Shown here: in pieces, positions 36,407 through 44,864 of the stretch | Layout: the number at the start of each line of letters is the position of its first letter | Numbering within the stretch: position 1 is the first letter of the stretch | NCBI GenBank assembly: GCA_947179325.1 | Contig: CAMXAU010000011.1 | Location: 23,892 to 87,891, forward strand | Direction of reading: 5' to 3' | DNA: 64,000 nt | DNA from: an uncultured Bacteroidales bacterium | GTDB lineage: Bacteria > Bacteroidota > Bacteroidia > Bacteroidales > UBA932 | Position numbers and translations under genes: made by a program | Notes under the pieces: model-generated | Database searches by the model: none | The model's input: only the letters and a program-made list of their open reading frames with translations | What the model was told of the DNA's origin: nothing

Positions 36407-36486
36407 GTTTTTCGGTGTGGTCAACCTCGACCTGGTTCCCAAATTTTGAATTCTCAGAGAGTTATTCTGACTTTTTAGTCATCCTC

Positions 36487-37242
36487 TTATCTTTTGCCCT
36501 CTATGATATTGCGTGCAAGCGTATTGGCGCACAGGAAATCCCTGAGTTCATGACAGTCTGTGCTCAGGATTGAAGTCTTGTCGCCCTGCCACAGTAAAGT
36601 CCCCTGGTGGATAAAGTTGATCTTGTCTCCTATCTCAAGGATTGAGTTCATGTCATGCGTATTGACGACCGTCGTCATCCCGTATTCCCTGGTCAGCTCA
36701 GATATCAGCTGGTCAATCAGGATAGAAGTGTACGGGTCAAGCCCTGAATTCGGTTCATCACAGAAAAGATATGACGGATTGAGTGCTATCGCACGTGCTA
36801 TCCCGACCCTCTTCTGCATACCTCCGCTCAGTTCGTTCGGATATTTGCTGTCGGAGTTGATGACATTCACCCTGTTAAGGCAGAAACGCGCCCGCTCTAT
36901 CTTCTGCGCCCTGGTCCAGTCGGTAAAGAAGTCCATAGGGAACATCACATTCTCGATTACCGTCGCAAAATCAAAAAGCGCACTGCCCTGGAAAAGTATC
37001 CCGATCTTCTGCCGCAGGGCCTTCTTCTCATCATATGTCATGGCGGACAGCTTCTGGTCTCCATAGAAAATCTCCCCGCGGTCCGGTTCAAGAAGCCCGA
37101 TAAGATTCTTAAGGAGCACCGTCTTGCCAGATCCGCTGCGCCCGATAATCATATTGCACTTTCCGGCCTCATAGTCGGTCGTGATATCCTTGAGGACAGT
37201 CACTCCATCAAACCCCTTATATATATGCTCAACCCTGATCAT
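36487..37242 (-). CDS. ABC transporter ATP-binding protein, MlaF-like
   Basis: This 251-residue ATPase has Walker A GRSGSGKT (34-41), the signature LSGGMQKRVGIARAIA and Walker B YLFCDEPNSGLDP. The PNSGLDP sequence and the MQKR signature are typical of MlaF-type ATPases that move phospholipids between the membranes to keep the outer leaflet asymmetric. It pairs with the permease gene upstream (10-nt gap). No MCE-domain (MlaD) gene is adjacent, so the substrate-binding part must be elsewhere. Confidence 0.9.
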   Translation of the reverse strand: MIRVEHIYKGFDGVTVLKDITTDYEAGKCNMIIGRSGSGKTVLLKNLIGLLEPDRGEIFYGDQKLSAMTYDEKKALRQKIGILFQGSALFDFATVIENVMFPMDFFTDWTRAQKIERARFCLNRVNVINSDSKYPNELSGGMQKRVGIARAIALNPSYLFCDEPNSGLDPYTSILIDQLISELTREYGMTTVVNTHDMNSILEIGDKINFIHQGTLLWQGDKTSILSTDCHELRDFLCANTLARNIIEGKR

Positions 37243-37252
37243 AAATCTACAT

Positions 37253-37999
37253 CTAATAAAGCATCAGCTGTGTAACAATAAGGTCAAACATCAAGATAAG
37301 GATGCTGGACACAATGATTGAACGGGTGCTTGAATACCCGACTCCAAGGGAGCCTCCCTTTGCATAATAGCCATTGAAGGCAGATATGGAAGATATCAGG
37401 AAGCAGAACAGAGACATCTTGAAGCAGCTGTAGAACACATAGAACCCGTTATAGCAGAATTTAAGCCCTGTCAGATACTGGGCAGTCGTGATTATCCCTG
37501 TTGCAGAGACAACTGCATATCCGCCGACAAGCCCGAGCGCAAAGCTCATGAGCATGAGCACCGGGCTGAGTACAGTCGCAGAGACAACCTTGGGCAGGAC
37601 AAGGAAACCGGCCGGATTCACCCCCATCATCTCCATGGCGTCAATCTGCTCCGTAATCCTCATGCTTCCAATCTCGGACGCAATGTTGGACCCCATCTTC
37701 CCGGCAAGGATCAGGGCTATCATTGTGGAGCAGAATTCCAGGACAAGGCTCTCCCTGACCATATATCCCACATACATCTTGTCAATTATAGGGTTTTCCA
37801 GGTTAGACGCCGTCTGGATGACGAGCACACCTCCGATGAACACGGAAATGACTCCGGTTATTATAATTGAGGACAGGATGAGCTTATCCGTCTCAAGGAC
37901 GGCCTGCTTCCAGAAAATGCCCCATTTCTCAGGCTTTCTGAACACCTGCTTGAGAAACAGGAAGTATCTTCCAACTGATTCAAAAAAATCTTTAATCAT
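37253..37999 (-). CDS. ABC transporter permease, MlaE family
   Basis: This 248-residue inner-membrane protein has about six hydrophobic segments and the MlaE signature region (LAGKMGSNIASEIGSMRITEQIDAMEMMGVNP, LVLPKVVSATVLSPVLM). It is the partner of the MlaF-like ATPase encoded next. A -7 box TAAATTTG at 38023-38030 lies 24 nt upstream on the minus strand and probably starts the two-gene unit. Confidence 0.92.
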   Translation of the reverse strand: MIKDFFESVGRYFLFLKQVFRKPEKWGIFWKQAVLETDKLILSSIIITGVISVFIGGVLVIQTASNLENPIIDKMYVGYMVRESLVLEFCSTMIALILAGKMGSNIASEIGSMRITEQIDAMEMMGVNPAGFLVLPKVVSATVLSPVLMLMSFALGLVGGYAVVSATGIITTAQYLTGLKFCYNGFYVFYSCFKMSLFCFLISSISAFNGYYAKGGSLGVGYSSTRSIIVSSILILMFDLIVTQLMLY

Positions 38000-38022
38000 G
38001 TCCTGTACCGAATTTTGCCCGG

Positions 38023-38030
38023 CAAATTTA
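38023..38030 (-). promoter_or_regulatory. Promoter -7 box of the MlaEF-like operon
   Basis: TAAATTTG on the minus strand fits TAnnTTTG. The gap to the ATG at 37999 is 23 nt. Confidence 0.5.
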
Positions 38031-38109
38031 CTGATTTTTCGTCACAGGCGCGAATTTCACCACATTTTTCTCTTTTTAAACTTTTTCCGGGTGGAGTTTT
38101 TACATATTT

Positions 38110-38163
38110 GCCGGCGGGCAGCCAGAATGCCATGCCCTGCCGTCTATGGCTGTCCCTGCCGGC
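38110..38163 (+). repeat. Long imperfect inverted repeat in front of yifB
   Basis: The arms GCCGGCGGGCAGCCA and TGGCTGTCCCTGCCGGC pair over 15 positions with two single-base bulges, enclosing 22 nt. It lies just after a weak -7-like box (CATATTTG, 38103-38110) and 41 nt before the ATG. Confidence 0.55.
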
Positions 38164-38204
38164 ATAAAACCGTGGCATATCCGCAACAAAAAACAGACAA
38201 AACA

Positions 38205-39782
38205 ATGATAATCAACACACACAGCGCAAAATGCATCGGAATAGAGGCCGTTCCTGTAACGGTGGAGGTAGACATCAGGCTCGGGCTGGGAATCCATCTC
38301 GTCGGGCTTGCAGACGCCGCAGTCAAGGAAAGCCTTCTGCGTACGACAACTGCCCTTCAGTCGCTCGGATTCAGGATTCCAGGAAAGAAAATAGTGATCA
38401 ATCTTGCACCTGCCGACATGCACAAGAAAGGGAGCGGCTACGACCTCCCGATAGCAATCGGCATAATTGCAGCTTCTGGACAATGCCAGCTTCCTGTGCT
38501 TGACAGATTTGTAGTCATGGGCGAGCTGGGCCTGGACGGGACTGTCCGTGCAATCCCTGGGGCACTCCCTATAGCGGAGATGGCTGCCAGGCACGGATAT
38601 TCAGGATGCATCCTGCCTGCGGAGTCTGCCAGTGAGGCTACTGAGTTCCGTGGCATCGACATCTATGGCGTCCATGACCTCGACGATGTAATACGCATCC
38701 TTTCTGCCGAGGAGGACTGCACAGACCTTATAGCCAGGAGGCACGGGGCAGGCAGCATGGCCGCCTCCACAGAAGATCCTGATGTAATGGACTTTGCGGA
38801 CATAATAGGGCAGGAAGGTGCAAAACGTGGCCTTGAGATAGCGGCGGCAGGAGGGCATAATGCCCTTCTTATCGGACCTCCCGGGTCCGGTAAGAGTTCG
38901 CTGGCGAAAGCGTCAGCGAACATCCTGCCGCCGCTGTGCCTTGAAGAAGCACTCCAGACAAGCAAGATCTATTCAGTGGCAGGGAAAGGAAGGCAGATAC
39001 AGGGCCTGGTCGCGAAAAGGCCGTTCAGGAAACCGCATTACAGCGCATCACTGGCTGCACTTATAGGCGGAGGCTCAGACAACATAATGCCAGGAGAGAT
39101 ATCATTGGCACATAACGGTGTGCTTTTCCTTGATGAATTCTGCGAAATGCCCCAAAAGACAATAGAGGCGCTCCGTGCCCCTCTTGAAGACCGCAAAGTA
39201 GAAATCTCAAGACTGCGGACAAAAGTGGAATACCCGGCATCCTTCATGCTGATTGCAGCAACAAACCCATGTCCATGCGGCTACTACGGAGAAGGAGACA
39301 GATGCACATGCACCCCGTCCAGGAGAATGGCATATCTGTCCAGGCTCTCCGGACCGATAATGGACAGGATTGACATCCACCTGTGGCTAAAGCCTGTCGA
39401 GGCATCAAGGCTTGTACGCAAGTCCAAGTCTGAGTCAAGCGCAGAAATAGCCAGGAGGATAGCTGCGGCAAGGGAAATCCAGAGAATGAGATTTGACGGA
39501 TATGGCATCCATACAAACTCGGAAATGTCCGGCAAGCAGCTCGGGGAGTTCTGCCGTCTCAGCGGCCAATGCCAGGAATTCCTTGAAAGGACTATTGAGC
39601 GTATGGGGTTTTCAGCAAGGGCATGCGACAGAATCATGAAACTCGCCAGGACAATCGCAGACCTTGAGAGCGTTTCCAGAACGCTCCGGACCGGTGAAGA
39701 GCCAAGGGAAGTCCCGATCAGCCCGGCCCATCTTGCAGAGGCGGCAGGCTACCGCCTTCTTGACAAGCAGGAACTGTTCTGA
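38205..39782 (+). CDS. YifB/ComM family Mg-chelatase-like AAA ATPase
   Basis: This 525-residue protein begins with an N-terminal ChlI-like domain (AKCIGIEAVPVTVEVDIRLG, APADMHKKGSGYDLPIA). The AAA+ core has Walker A GPPGSGKS (224-231) and Walker B LFLDEFCE. A cysteine-bearing NPCPCGYYGEGDRCTC segment and a C-terminal helical domain follow. ComM relatives are helicases that aid branch migration during natural transformation or recombination. The ATG at 38205 gives the usual family length (about 510); the frame is open much further upstream over the mlaE gene, but that part is not homologous. Confidence 0.92.
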   Translation: MIINTHSAKCIGIEAVPVTVEVDIRLGLGIHLVGLADAAVKESLLRTTTALQSLGFRIPGKKIVINLAPADMHKKGSGYDLPIAIGIIAASGQCQLPVLDRFVVMGELGLDGTVRAIPGALPIAEMAARHGYSGCILPAESASEATEFRGIDIYGVHDLDDVIRILSAEEDCTDLIARRHGAGSMAASTEDPDVMDFADIIGQEGAKRGLEIAAAGGHNALLIGPPGSGKSSLAKASANILPPLCLEEALQTSKIYSVAGKGRQIQGLVAKRPFRKPHYSASLAALIGGGSDNIMPGEISLAHNGVLFLDEFCEMPQKTIEALRAPLEDRKVEISRLRTKVEYPASFMLIAATNPCPCGYYGEGDRCTCTPSRRMAYLSRLSGPIMDRIDIHLWLKPVEASRLVRKSKSESSAEIARRIAAAREIQRMRFDGYGIHTNSEMSGKQLGEFCRLSGQCQEFLERTIERMGFSARACDRIMKLARTIADLESVSRTLRTGEEPREVPISPAHLAEAAGYRLLDKQELF

Positions 39783-39792
39783 CGGATAAGGG

Positions 39793-40686
39793 CTATAACG
39801 GATAGATTCCGAAAAGGGCGGAACCGCTTCCTGACATCGAGGCATATACAGCCCCGCTGTCATAGAGGGACTGCTTTATCTTTGCAAGCTCCGGGTGGGC
39901 ATTGAACACCGTTTTCTCAAAGTCATTGCCCAGCAGGCCTTTCCATTCCTCAAGCGGTTTTAGGAGAACATCCCTCAACGGCATTTCAGGGTCATGCGGC
40001 CTTATCCCGCTGTATGCCTCTGCCGTCGAGACCGCAATCCCTTCCGGCACGACAACCTTGATGACACAGCTGTCCGAGACAAGCCCCTGCCTGATATCTT
40101 CCATCTGGACAGGCATAGGGTAGTCAGTCAGGATTTCACCTCTTCCTTCACCTATCATGGGACGGTTGTATATAAAGAATGCGCAGTCGCTGCCCAGACG
40201 CGCCGCGTATGACGCCAGGGATTTCTCATCCAGTCCAAGCGAGAACATTTCATTGAGCATCACAAGTGCAAATGCGGCATCTGAGGAGCCGCCTCCAAGG
40301 CCGGCACCGACTGGTGAGAGCTTCTCAAGCCATATCTTGACCGGAGGAAGACTGAAGTCACTGGAAAGAAGAAAATATGCCTTTGCTGTAAGGTCCTTAA
40401 GAGGATCCCAGTCCACTCCTTCTTTCCGTGCAATTGTGATCATCAGCCTGCCGTCATCGGAGATGGCCTGGACAAGCTCTCCGGCCTCACCGTCCACCCC
40501 GGCCGGCTGATATCTTGAGAACAAAGATGCAGAAGTCCTGCTGTAATCATCACCGGCAGTGATTTCAAGTACATCAGAAATACCGAAATAAGGGAAGAAC
40601 AGGGTTTCAAGGTCATGATAGCCGTCCTCCCTGCGTCTAAGGACATTAAGGCCAAGATTAACCTTTACATTGGGATTTACAACCAT
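39793..40686 (-). CDS. ispE: 4-(cytidine 5'-diphospho)-2-C-methyl-D-erythritol kinase
   Basis: This 297-residue GHMP kinase belongs to the non-mevalonate isoprenoid pathway. It begins MVVNPNVKVNLGLNVLRRREDGYHDLETLFFP, the family's N-terminal signature, and carries the ATP-binding glycine motif PVGAGLGGGSSDAAFA and the C-terminal MSGSGSALFGIY. The start at 40686 is preceded by the tsaE stop with a single base between them. Isoprenoid units from this pathway would feed the prenyl diphosphate synthase at 8359. Confidence 0.94.
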   Translation of the reverse strand: MVVNPNVKVNLGLNVLRRREDGYHDLETLFFPYFGISDVLEITAGDDYSRTSASLFSRYQPAGVDGEAGELVQAISDDGRLMITIARKEGVDWDPLKDLTAKAYFLLSSDFSLPPVKIWLEKLSPVGAGLGGGSSDAAFALVMLNEMFSLGLDEKSLASYAARLGSDCAFFIYNRPMIGEGRGEILTDYPMPVQMEDIRQGLVSDSCVIKVVVPEGIAVSTAEAYSGIRPHDPEMPLRDVLLKPLEEWKGLLGNDFEKTVFNAHPELAKIKQSLYDSGAVYASMSGSGSALFGIYPL

Positions 40687-40687
40687 A

Positions 40688-41110
40688 TCAGTCCTCCCAT
40701 GAAACAGTACGTGAAAGGTCCCTGTTGACGGAGATTGAGACACGCAGAGTCTCCTCCGGTAGGAGTTCCTCTATGTTTTCCGGCCATTCCATAAGGCACA
40801 GGCACCCGCTGTAGAGATAGTCATCCAGTCCTATGTCGACAGCCTCCTGCAGCTTATTTATCCTATAGAAATCAAAATGATACAGAGGCTCACCGTCTTC
40901 TGTCATATATTCATTGACAATGGTGAATGTAGGAGAGCATACAGCATCCCCCACACCGAGTTTACGGCATATTGCTGTTGTAAACGTGGTCTTTCCTGCA
41001 CCCATCGGGGCAAAGAAAGCGATAAGCCTGTTGTCCCCGATCTCTTTAAGGAAAGTCCCGGCAGCCTCATCAAGGCCAGCTATATCCTTTATGATGATCT
41101 CGTGTTTCAT
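40688..41110 (-). CDS. tsaE: tRNA threonylcarbamoyladenosine biosynthesis ATPase TsaE
   Basis: This 140-residue P-loop protein is part of the t6A tRNA modification complex with TsaB and TsaD. Walker A is MGAGKTT (36-42). VCSPTFTIVNEY, LYHFDFYRI and CLMEWPENI are family motifs. I start at 41110 (MKHEIIIKDI); upstream codons in frame overlap the promoter. The -7 box TATATTTG at 41139-41146 (minus) drives tsaE-ispE. Confidence 0.93.
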   Translation of the reverse strand: MKHEIIIKDIAGLDEAAGTFLKEIGDNRLIAFFAPMGAGKTTFTTAICRKLGVGDAVCSPTFTIVNEYMTEDGEPLYHFDFYRINKLQEAVDIGLDDYLYSGCLCLMEWPENIEELLPEETLRVSISVNRDLSRTVSWED

Positions 41111-41203
41111 ATCCTGTAAATTTCCATTATAGAGCGGGCAAATATAGCAGTTTTTAACGGTTATAGGAAGACGCCCTGTTCCATACACTATAAAAAAGAG
41201 TTA

Positions 41204-41239
41204 TAAGAAAAAGAAAAACGGCAGTAAGAAAAAGAAAAA
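41204..41239 (+). repeat. 15-bp direct repeat in a purine-only tract
   Basis: TAAGAAAAAGAAAAA occurs at 41204-41218 and again at 41225-41239, inside an A/G-rich stretch (about 41190-41258) between the tsaE promoter and the next gene. The remaining spacer to 41403 shows no gene. Confidence 0.7.
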
Positions 41240-41403
41240 ATTATAAAAAAGAGAAAAACCTTGACATGGCTGAACCAGGTTCTGCACTCCGTACCGTTTT
41301 TCCTTTATAACTTGCCGGCAGAAAAGCGGTGCTGCTTCCGTGGACATGGAGCTCCAGAAGTCAATATGTGCATGGAAAGGACATCCGCAAAACCTGTAAA
41401 CAT

Positions 41404-42618
41404 ATGGACAGAATGGGAGCAAAAAGATTTTCAATGGAAGTGATGGCGGCATTCACGGTGCTTGCGTGGAGCTGCGGAGGTCCTGTGGAGCTTGACCGCC
41501 CGATAAGGGACACAGGCCGTACAGAACAGGGAGGCAGCGAGGAGCAGAAGAAGCAAAAGTCACTTTACGTGACTGGTGTCGAATATGCCGAAGGATACGA
41601 CTGGAGACCGGACCTTGGATGCAGCGCGGACAACTGCAAAGTCTTCCTGATGAAAGACGGCACAAGGATCATGGAGGTAGACGTAGGATATTCCGCATGC
41701 ATCTCGGCGGATGCAGACATGCACAGATGCATAGAAGGACATCTGTACACCGACTTTTCCACAGACATGGAGACTGTCATAAAGCGTGACGGTGCTGAAC
41801 TGTTCAGATATTTCGGGCGTGAAATGATTGCCAGGATGGTTGTCAGGGACGACGGGATCTACACCCTCGGGCAGCCTCGTTCAGGAAGCGGATGGACATA
41901 CAGGAAAAACGGGGAGATCCTCCTGCATAAAGGCTCGGGGAACCTTGTTTCCGGACTATATGAAGACCTCGGGAAACTGTATTTTTCATATGAGGACTAC
42001 ATCGGGACCCCTTCCGGAACCGTAACCAGGTATTATATGGTCGAAAACACAATCCCCACAGCCATACAGACAACAGACGATATCATCAAGATAGACGACA
42101 TCAGAATGATAGAGGGAACATTATATTATACCGCACAGCTGAGAAACATATCTCCTACTGTACTTTTCTGCGGACCAGACTGCAGGTCATACGAGATGGG
42201 GTCCGGGACATCAATGCGAAACTGCAGGATAATATATTCATCAGGAGAGATATTCACCCATGGAGAAGTGTATGTCGGGGGAAGATATGAAGACTGGTTC
42301 TGGAAAGGCACAGAACGCATATCAAGGGCTACGTACCCATTAAAGGCCATCGGGTGGTGCTCTGATCCGGATTATATATATTATGCTGCGAGCACAACTG
42401 CCTCAGGGGCCGGGTCCGCTATATTTGACGGGCATGAAATCGTGTCACAGCCCGTACACTATGATTTTCTGTATGCAAATGCAATCGGTGCAGATGCAGG
42501 AAGATGCTGTGCAGGGCTGGTGAGCAATCTTGCCGGAAACAGGCCTGCGCTATGGTTCGATGGCAAGATAACGGACTACGGGTTCAACGGTGCATTCACA
42601 TCCGTGTCGTATTGGTGA
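41404..42618 (+). CDS. Lipoprotein of unknown function, beta-propeller-like
   Basis: I do not recognise a named family. The 404-residue product starts MDRMGAKRFSMEVMAAFTVLAWSC and has a lipobox at LAWSC; a second ATG lies at 41413. After a hydrophilic Gln/Glu-rich linker, the mature part has repeated short beta segments (KSLYVTGVEYAEGYDW, GIYTLGQPRSG, KLYFSYEDYIGTPSGTV, TLYYTAQLRN, YIYYAASTTASGAGSAIFDG), roughly every 45 residues. This suggests a beta-propeller exposed at the cell surface or in the periplasm. Eight or more cysteines occur in the mature part, an unusual number. The gene stands alone with a GC hairpin after it. Confidence 0.7.
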   Translation: MDRMGAKRFSMEVMAAFTVLAWSCGGPVELDRPIRDTGRTEQGGSEEQKKQKSLYVTGVEYAEGYDWRPDLGCSADNCKVFLMKDGTRIMEVDVGYSACISADADMHRCIEGHLYTDFSTDMETVIKRDGAELFRYFGREMIARMVVRDDGIYTLGQPRSGSGWTYRKNGEILLHKGSGNLVSGLYEDLGKLYFSYEDYIGTPSGTVTRYYMVENTIPTAIQTTDDIIKIDDIRMIEGTLYYTAQLRNISPTVLFCGPDCRSYEMGSGTSMRNCRIIYSSGEIFTHGEVYVGGRYEDWFWKGTERISRATYPLKAIGWCSDPDYIYYAASTTASGAGSAIFDGHEIVSQPVHYDFLYANAIGADAGRCCAGLVSNLAGNRPALWFDGKITDYGFNGAFTSVSYW

Positions 42619-42638
42619 CGGATACAGTCTCCACACAA

Positions 42639-42659
42639 GGCTGCCCGTTGCAGGCAGCC
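42639..42659 (+). terminator. GC hairpin between convergent genes
   Basis: GGCTGCC-CGTTGCA-GGCAGCC forms a 7-bp stem 20 nt after the lipoprotein stop and 17 nt from the sufD stop. It lacks a clear T-run on either strand, so it is a probable but weak bidirectional terminator. Confidence 0.5.
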
Positions 42660-42676
42660 CCTGGCACTGCAATGGC

Positions 42677-43387
42677 CTAAAGCCGCCTTACCGCCGCCTC
42701 TATTGCATCAAGGAGCGCTTCCCTTTCCTGCACATCAGCTATAGCTGACGCCACGGGCGACAGGAACGATATCATCTGGAGAGCCTTTGCGTCTTCCATG
42801 GAGATACCGCGGGAACGCATATAGAACTGCTCTTCCTCATTGAGCTTTCCTATGGTTGCTCCATGTGAGCATTTCACATCATCAGCATAGATTTCCAGCT
42901 GCGGCTTTGTATTCACAATGGCTGTTTCAGAAAGCAGTATATTATGGTTTTCCTGATAGGCCTCTGTCTTCTGTGCGTCCTGTGCGACTATGATCTTGCC
43001 AAAGAAGCCTATTTTTGACGAGCCTCCTGCTATACCTTTGAAAAGCTGGCGTGACACACAATGCGGAACCTTATGGAAAAGCTCCACGGAAATATTCACC
43101 CGCTCTTCCCCGGGACAGATGTACAGGCCAGAGATATTTGCCTCTGCCCCCTCGCCTTCAAGGATTACAGCAAGGCTGATGTCACACCCGGCTCCCGGCA
43201 TGACTGCCAGCACGATATCCAGACGTGAATCCGCGCCAAGGGCAAAGCATGCAGGAAGAGTGTCACCGGTGCCGCTGTCCGGAGATATTATGACCGTACG
43301 CCTCATGGACTCTCCCCTGCCTATGGCAACGGCATCGTCTCTCAGAGCCGTCAGCCTCTCCTCTGATTTCTTTGAAATATTACACAT
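42677..43387 (-). CDS. sufD: SufD family Fe-S cluster assembly protein, short form
   Basis: This 236-residue protein contains the right-handed beta-helix core and C-terminal part of SufB/SufD (AYQENHNILLSETAIVNTKPQLEIYADDVKCSHGATIG, with the conserved Cys and His). It lacks most of the N-terminal region; typical SufD proteins have about 430-450 residues. No frame upstream could supply the missing part, because sufC ends 10 nt before the start. It would pair with SufB and SufC in the scaffold complex. It is the last gene of the minus-strand unit. Confidence 0.88.
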   Translation of the reverse strand: MCNISKKSEERLTALRDDAVAIGRGESMRRTVIISPDSGTGDTLPACFALGADSRLDIVLAVMPGAGCDISLAVILEGEGAEANISGLYICPGEERVNISVELFHKVPHCVSRQLFKGIAGGSSKIGFFGKIIVAQDAQKTEAYQENHNILLSETAIVNTKPQLEIYADDVKCSHGATIGKLNEEEQFYMRSRGISMEDAKALQMISFLSPVASAIADVQEREALLDAIEAAVRRL

Positions 43388-43396
43388 GACTACCTC

Positions 43397-44143
43397 CTAC
43401 AAACTGTCATAGCCCTTGTCCTCAATCTGCGCCACAAGCTCCCTGCCCGCAGTCTTGACAATACGTCCATCCTTAAGGACATGGACAATGTCAGGAACGA
43501 TATAGTCAAGCAGCCTCTGGTAATGTGTTATCACAATGGCTGCCTTGTCCGGGGTATGGAGCGAATTGACTCCACCGGCTACAATCCGGAGCGCATCTAC
43601 GTCAAGCCCGCTGTCAGTCTCGTCAAGAATTGACAGGACAGGGTCAAGCATGGCCATCTGGAATATCTCGTTACGTTTTTTCTCTCCACCGGAGAAGCCG
43701 ACATTCACCTCCCTCTTGGAGAACTCAGGCTTCATCTTTACAAAGGCCATCTTCTCCCTCATCAGTTTGAGGAAGTCACCGGCCTTAAGCTCTTCCAGCC
43801 CCTTTGCCTTACGGTGTGAATTGACAGCCGTCTTCATGAAGTTAGTGATGGAGACTCCGGGTATCTCCACCGGATACTGGAATGACAGGAACACCCCGGC
43901 CCATGACCTCTCTTCCGGAGACATGGCAAGCAGGTCCTGCCCCAAGAATGTGACGGACCCGTCTGTAACTGTAAACTGCTCACGCCCGGCAAGGACGGCC
44001 GACAAGGTACTTTTGCCGGCACCGTTCGGTCCCATTATCGCATGGATTTCACCCTTGCGGATTGTAAGGTCTATGCCTTTGAGGATTTCCTTGTCCTCTA
44101 CAGAGGCACGCAGACCCTTTATTTCTAACAATATATCGTTCAT
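43397..44143 (-). CDS. sufC: Fe-S cluster assembly ATPase SufC
   Basis: This 248-residue ABC-type ATPase powers the SufBCD scaffold. Walker A is GPNGAGKST, the signature is FSGGEKKRNEIFQM and Walker B is LSILDETDSGLD, all characteristic of SufC. I start at 44143 (MNDILLEIKGL); codons further upstream run into the pnuC 3' end. It is followed by sufD after 9 nt. Confidence 0.95.
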   Translation of the reverse strand: MNDILLEIKGLRASVEDKEILKGIDLTIRKGEIHAIMGPNGAGKSTLSAVLAGREQFTVTDGSVTFLGQDLLAMSPEERSWAGVFLSFQYPVEIPGVSITNFMKTAVNSHRKAKGLEELKAGDFLKLMREKMAFVKMKPEFSKREVNVGFSGGEKKRNEIFQMAMLDPVLSILDETDSGLDVDALRIVAGGVNSLHTPDKAAIVITHYQRLLDYIVPDIVHVLKDGRIVKTAGRELVAQIEDKGYDSL

Positions 44144-44192
44144 AGCATCTATAATTAGATTCCCCGGCTTAGGCCGGGATGATATTTCAGGC

Positions 44193-44852
44193 TCACTCGG
44201 CCCGTCCATAGAGACGGCGCCAATGATAAAGCGAGACAAGTCCGTTGATAAGGTAAAGAGCACAGACCACAGGCATGAATACATGTCCCACAGAAATGTG
44301 CAGAATCATCTGTGTTATATTTACAAGAAGCCATGCAACCCAGCAGTCCCATTTCTTCAGGGCTGACAGGAACTGGGCCACAAGTATCAGCACTGTGACG
44401 CATGCGTCCAGATAAGGTATAGGGTCAGACGGGAAAATCCCGGTAAACCACCTGTTGCCGAGCATGCTCAGCAGCCACCCCCATACCCATGCAAGGACAA
44501 GGACAGAGATTACGGCCAGAGCACGCTGAGGCCATGTCAGCATGGTCACTTTCAGGGATTTGTGATCCTTCGCGCTTTCCTCATCCTTATCCGGATGTGT
44601 CCATCTGTAATGCCCCAGGATATTTATCCCCAGTGAAATCGGCTGAAGCAGCAGACTGGCATACAGGTTCTTATTCCAGAACATGAGGAAAAGCATGAAT
44701 GTATAGACATACCCTACCCAGAAATTATATTTGCTGTTGCGCCCTGCCAGGAAGACACAAGTAAGCCCGACCACCGATGTAATGATGTCAATCAGCAGGA
44801 CAGGCTTGTCTCCGGCTATTGTAAATAATGTATAGTTCAGTATATCGTGCAT
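44193..44852 (-). CDS. pnuC: PnuC family nicotinamide riboside (or other vitamin) transporter
   Basis: This 219-residue membrane protein has about seven hydrophobic segments. The conserved PnuC elements are visible: GNRSKYN-like AGRNSKYNFWVGYVYTF, LLLQPISLGINILGHYRWTHP and LDACVTVLILVAQFLSALKKWDCW. Relatives carry nicotinamide riboside, thiamine or riboflavin by facilitated diffusion. No riboswitch or vitamin-pathway gene adjoins it, so the vitamin is not determined. It sits between sufB (12-nt gap) and sufC (49-nt gap), an unusual place. Confidence 0.87.
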   Translation of the reverse strand: MHDILNYTLFTIAGDKPVLLIDIITSVVGLTCVFLAGRNSKYNFWVGYVYTFMLFLMFWNKNLYASLLLQPISLGINILGHYRWTHPDKDEESAKDHKSLKVTMLTWPQRALAVISVLVLAWVWGWLLSMLGNRWFTGIFPSDPIPYLDACVTVLILVAQFLSALKKWDCWVAWLLVNITQMILHISVGHVFMPVVCALYLINGLVSLYHWRRLYGRAE

Positions 44853-44864
44853 ATTCTCATTCGT

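Noticed and set aside
37488..38204. N-terminal extension of the YifB frame by about 240 codons
   Set aside because: It overlaps the MlaE-like permease on the other strand and is not homologous; the ATG at 38205 gives the normal family start and length.
41201..41452. An 83-codon Phe/Leu-rich frame on the minus strand
   Set aside because: It is the translation of the A/G-rich low-complexity tract read in reverse and overlaps the lipoprotein start.
44853..44864. Riboswitch for the pnuC gene
   Set aside because: Only 12 nt separate sufB and pnuC; no NAD, TPP or FMN aptamer can fit there, and none was recognised upstream of sufB.
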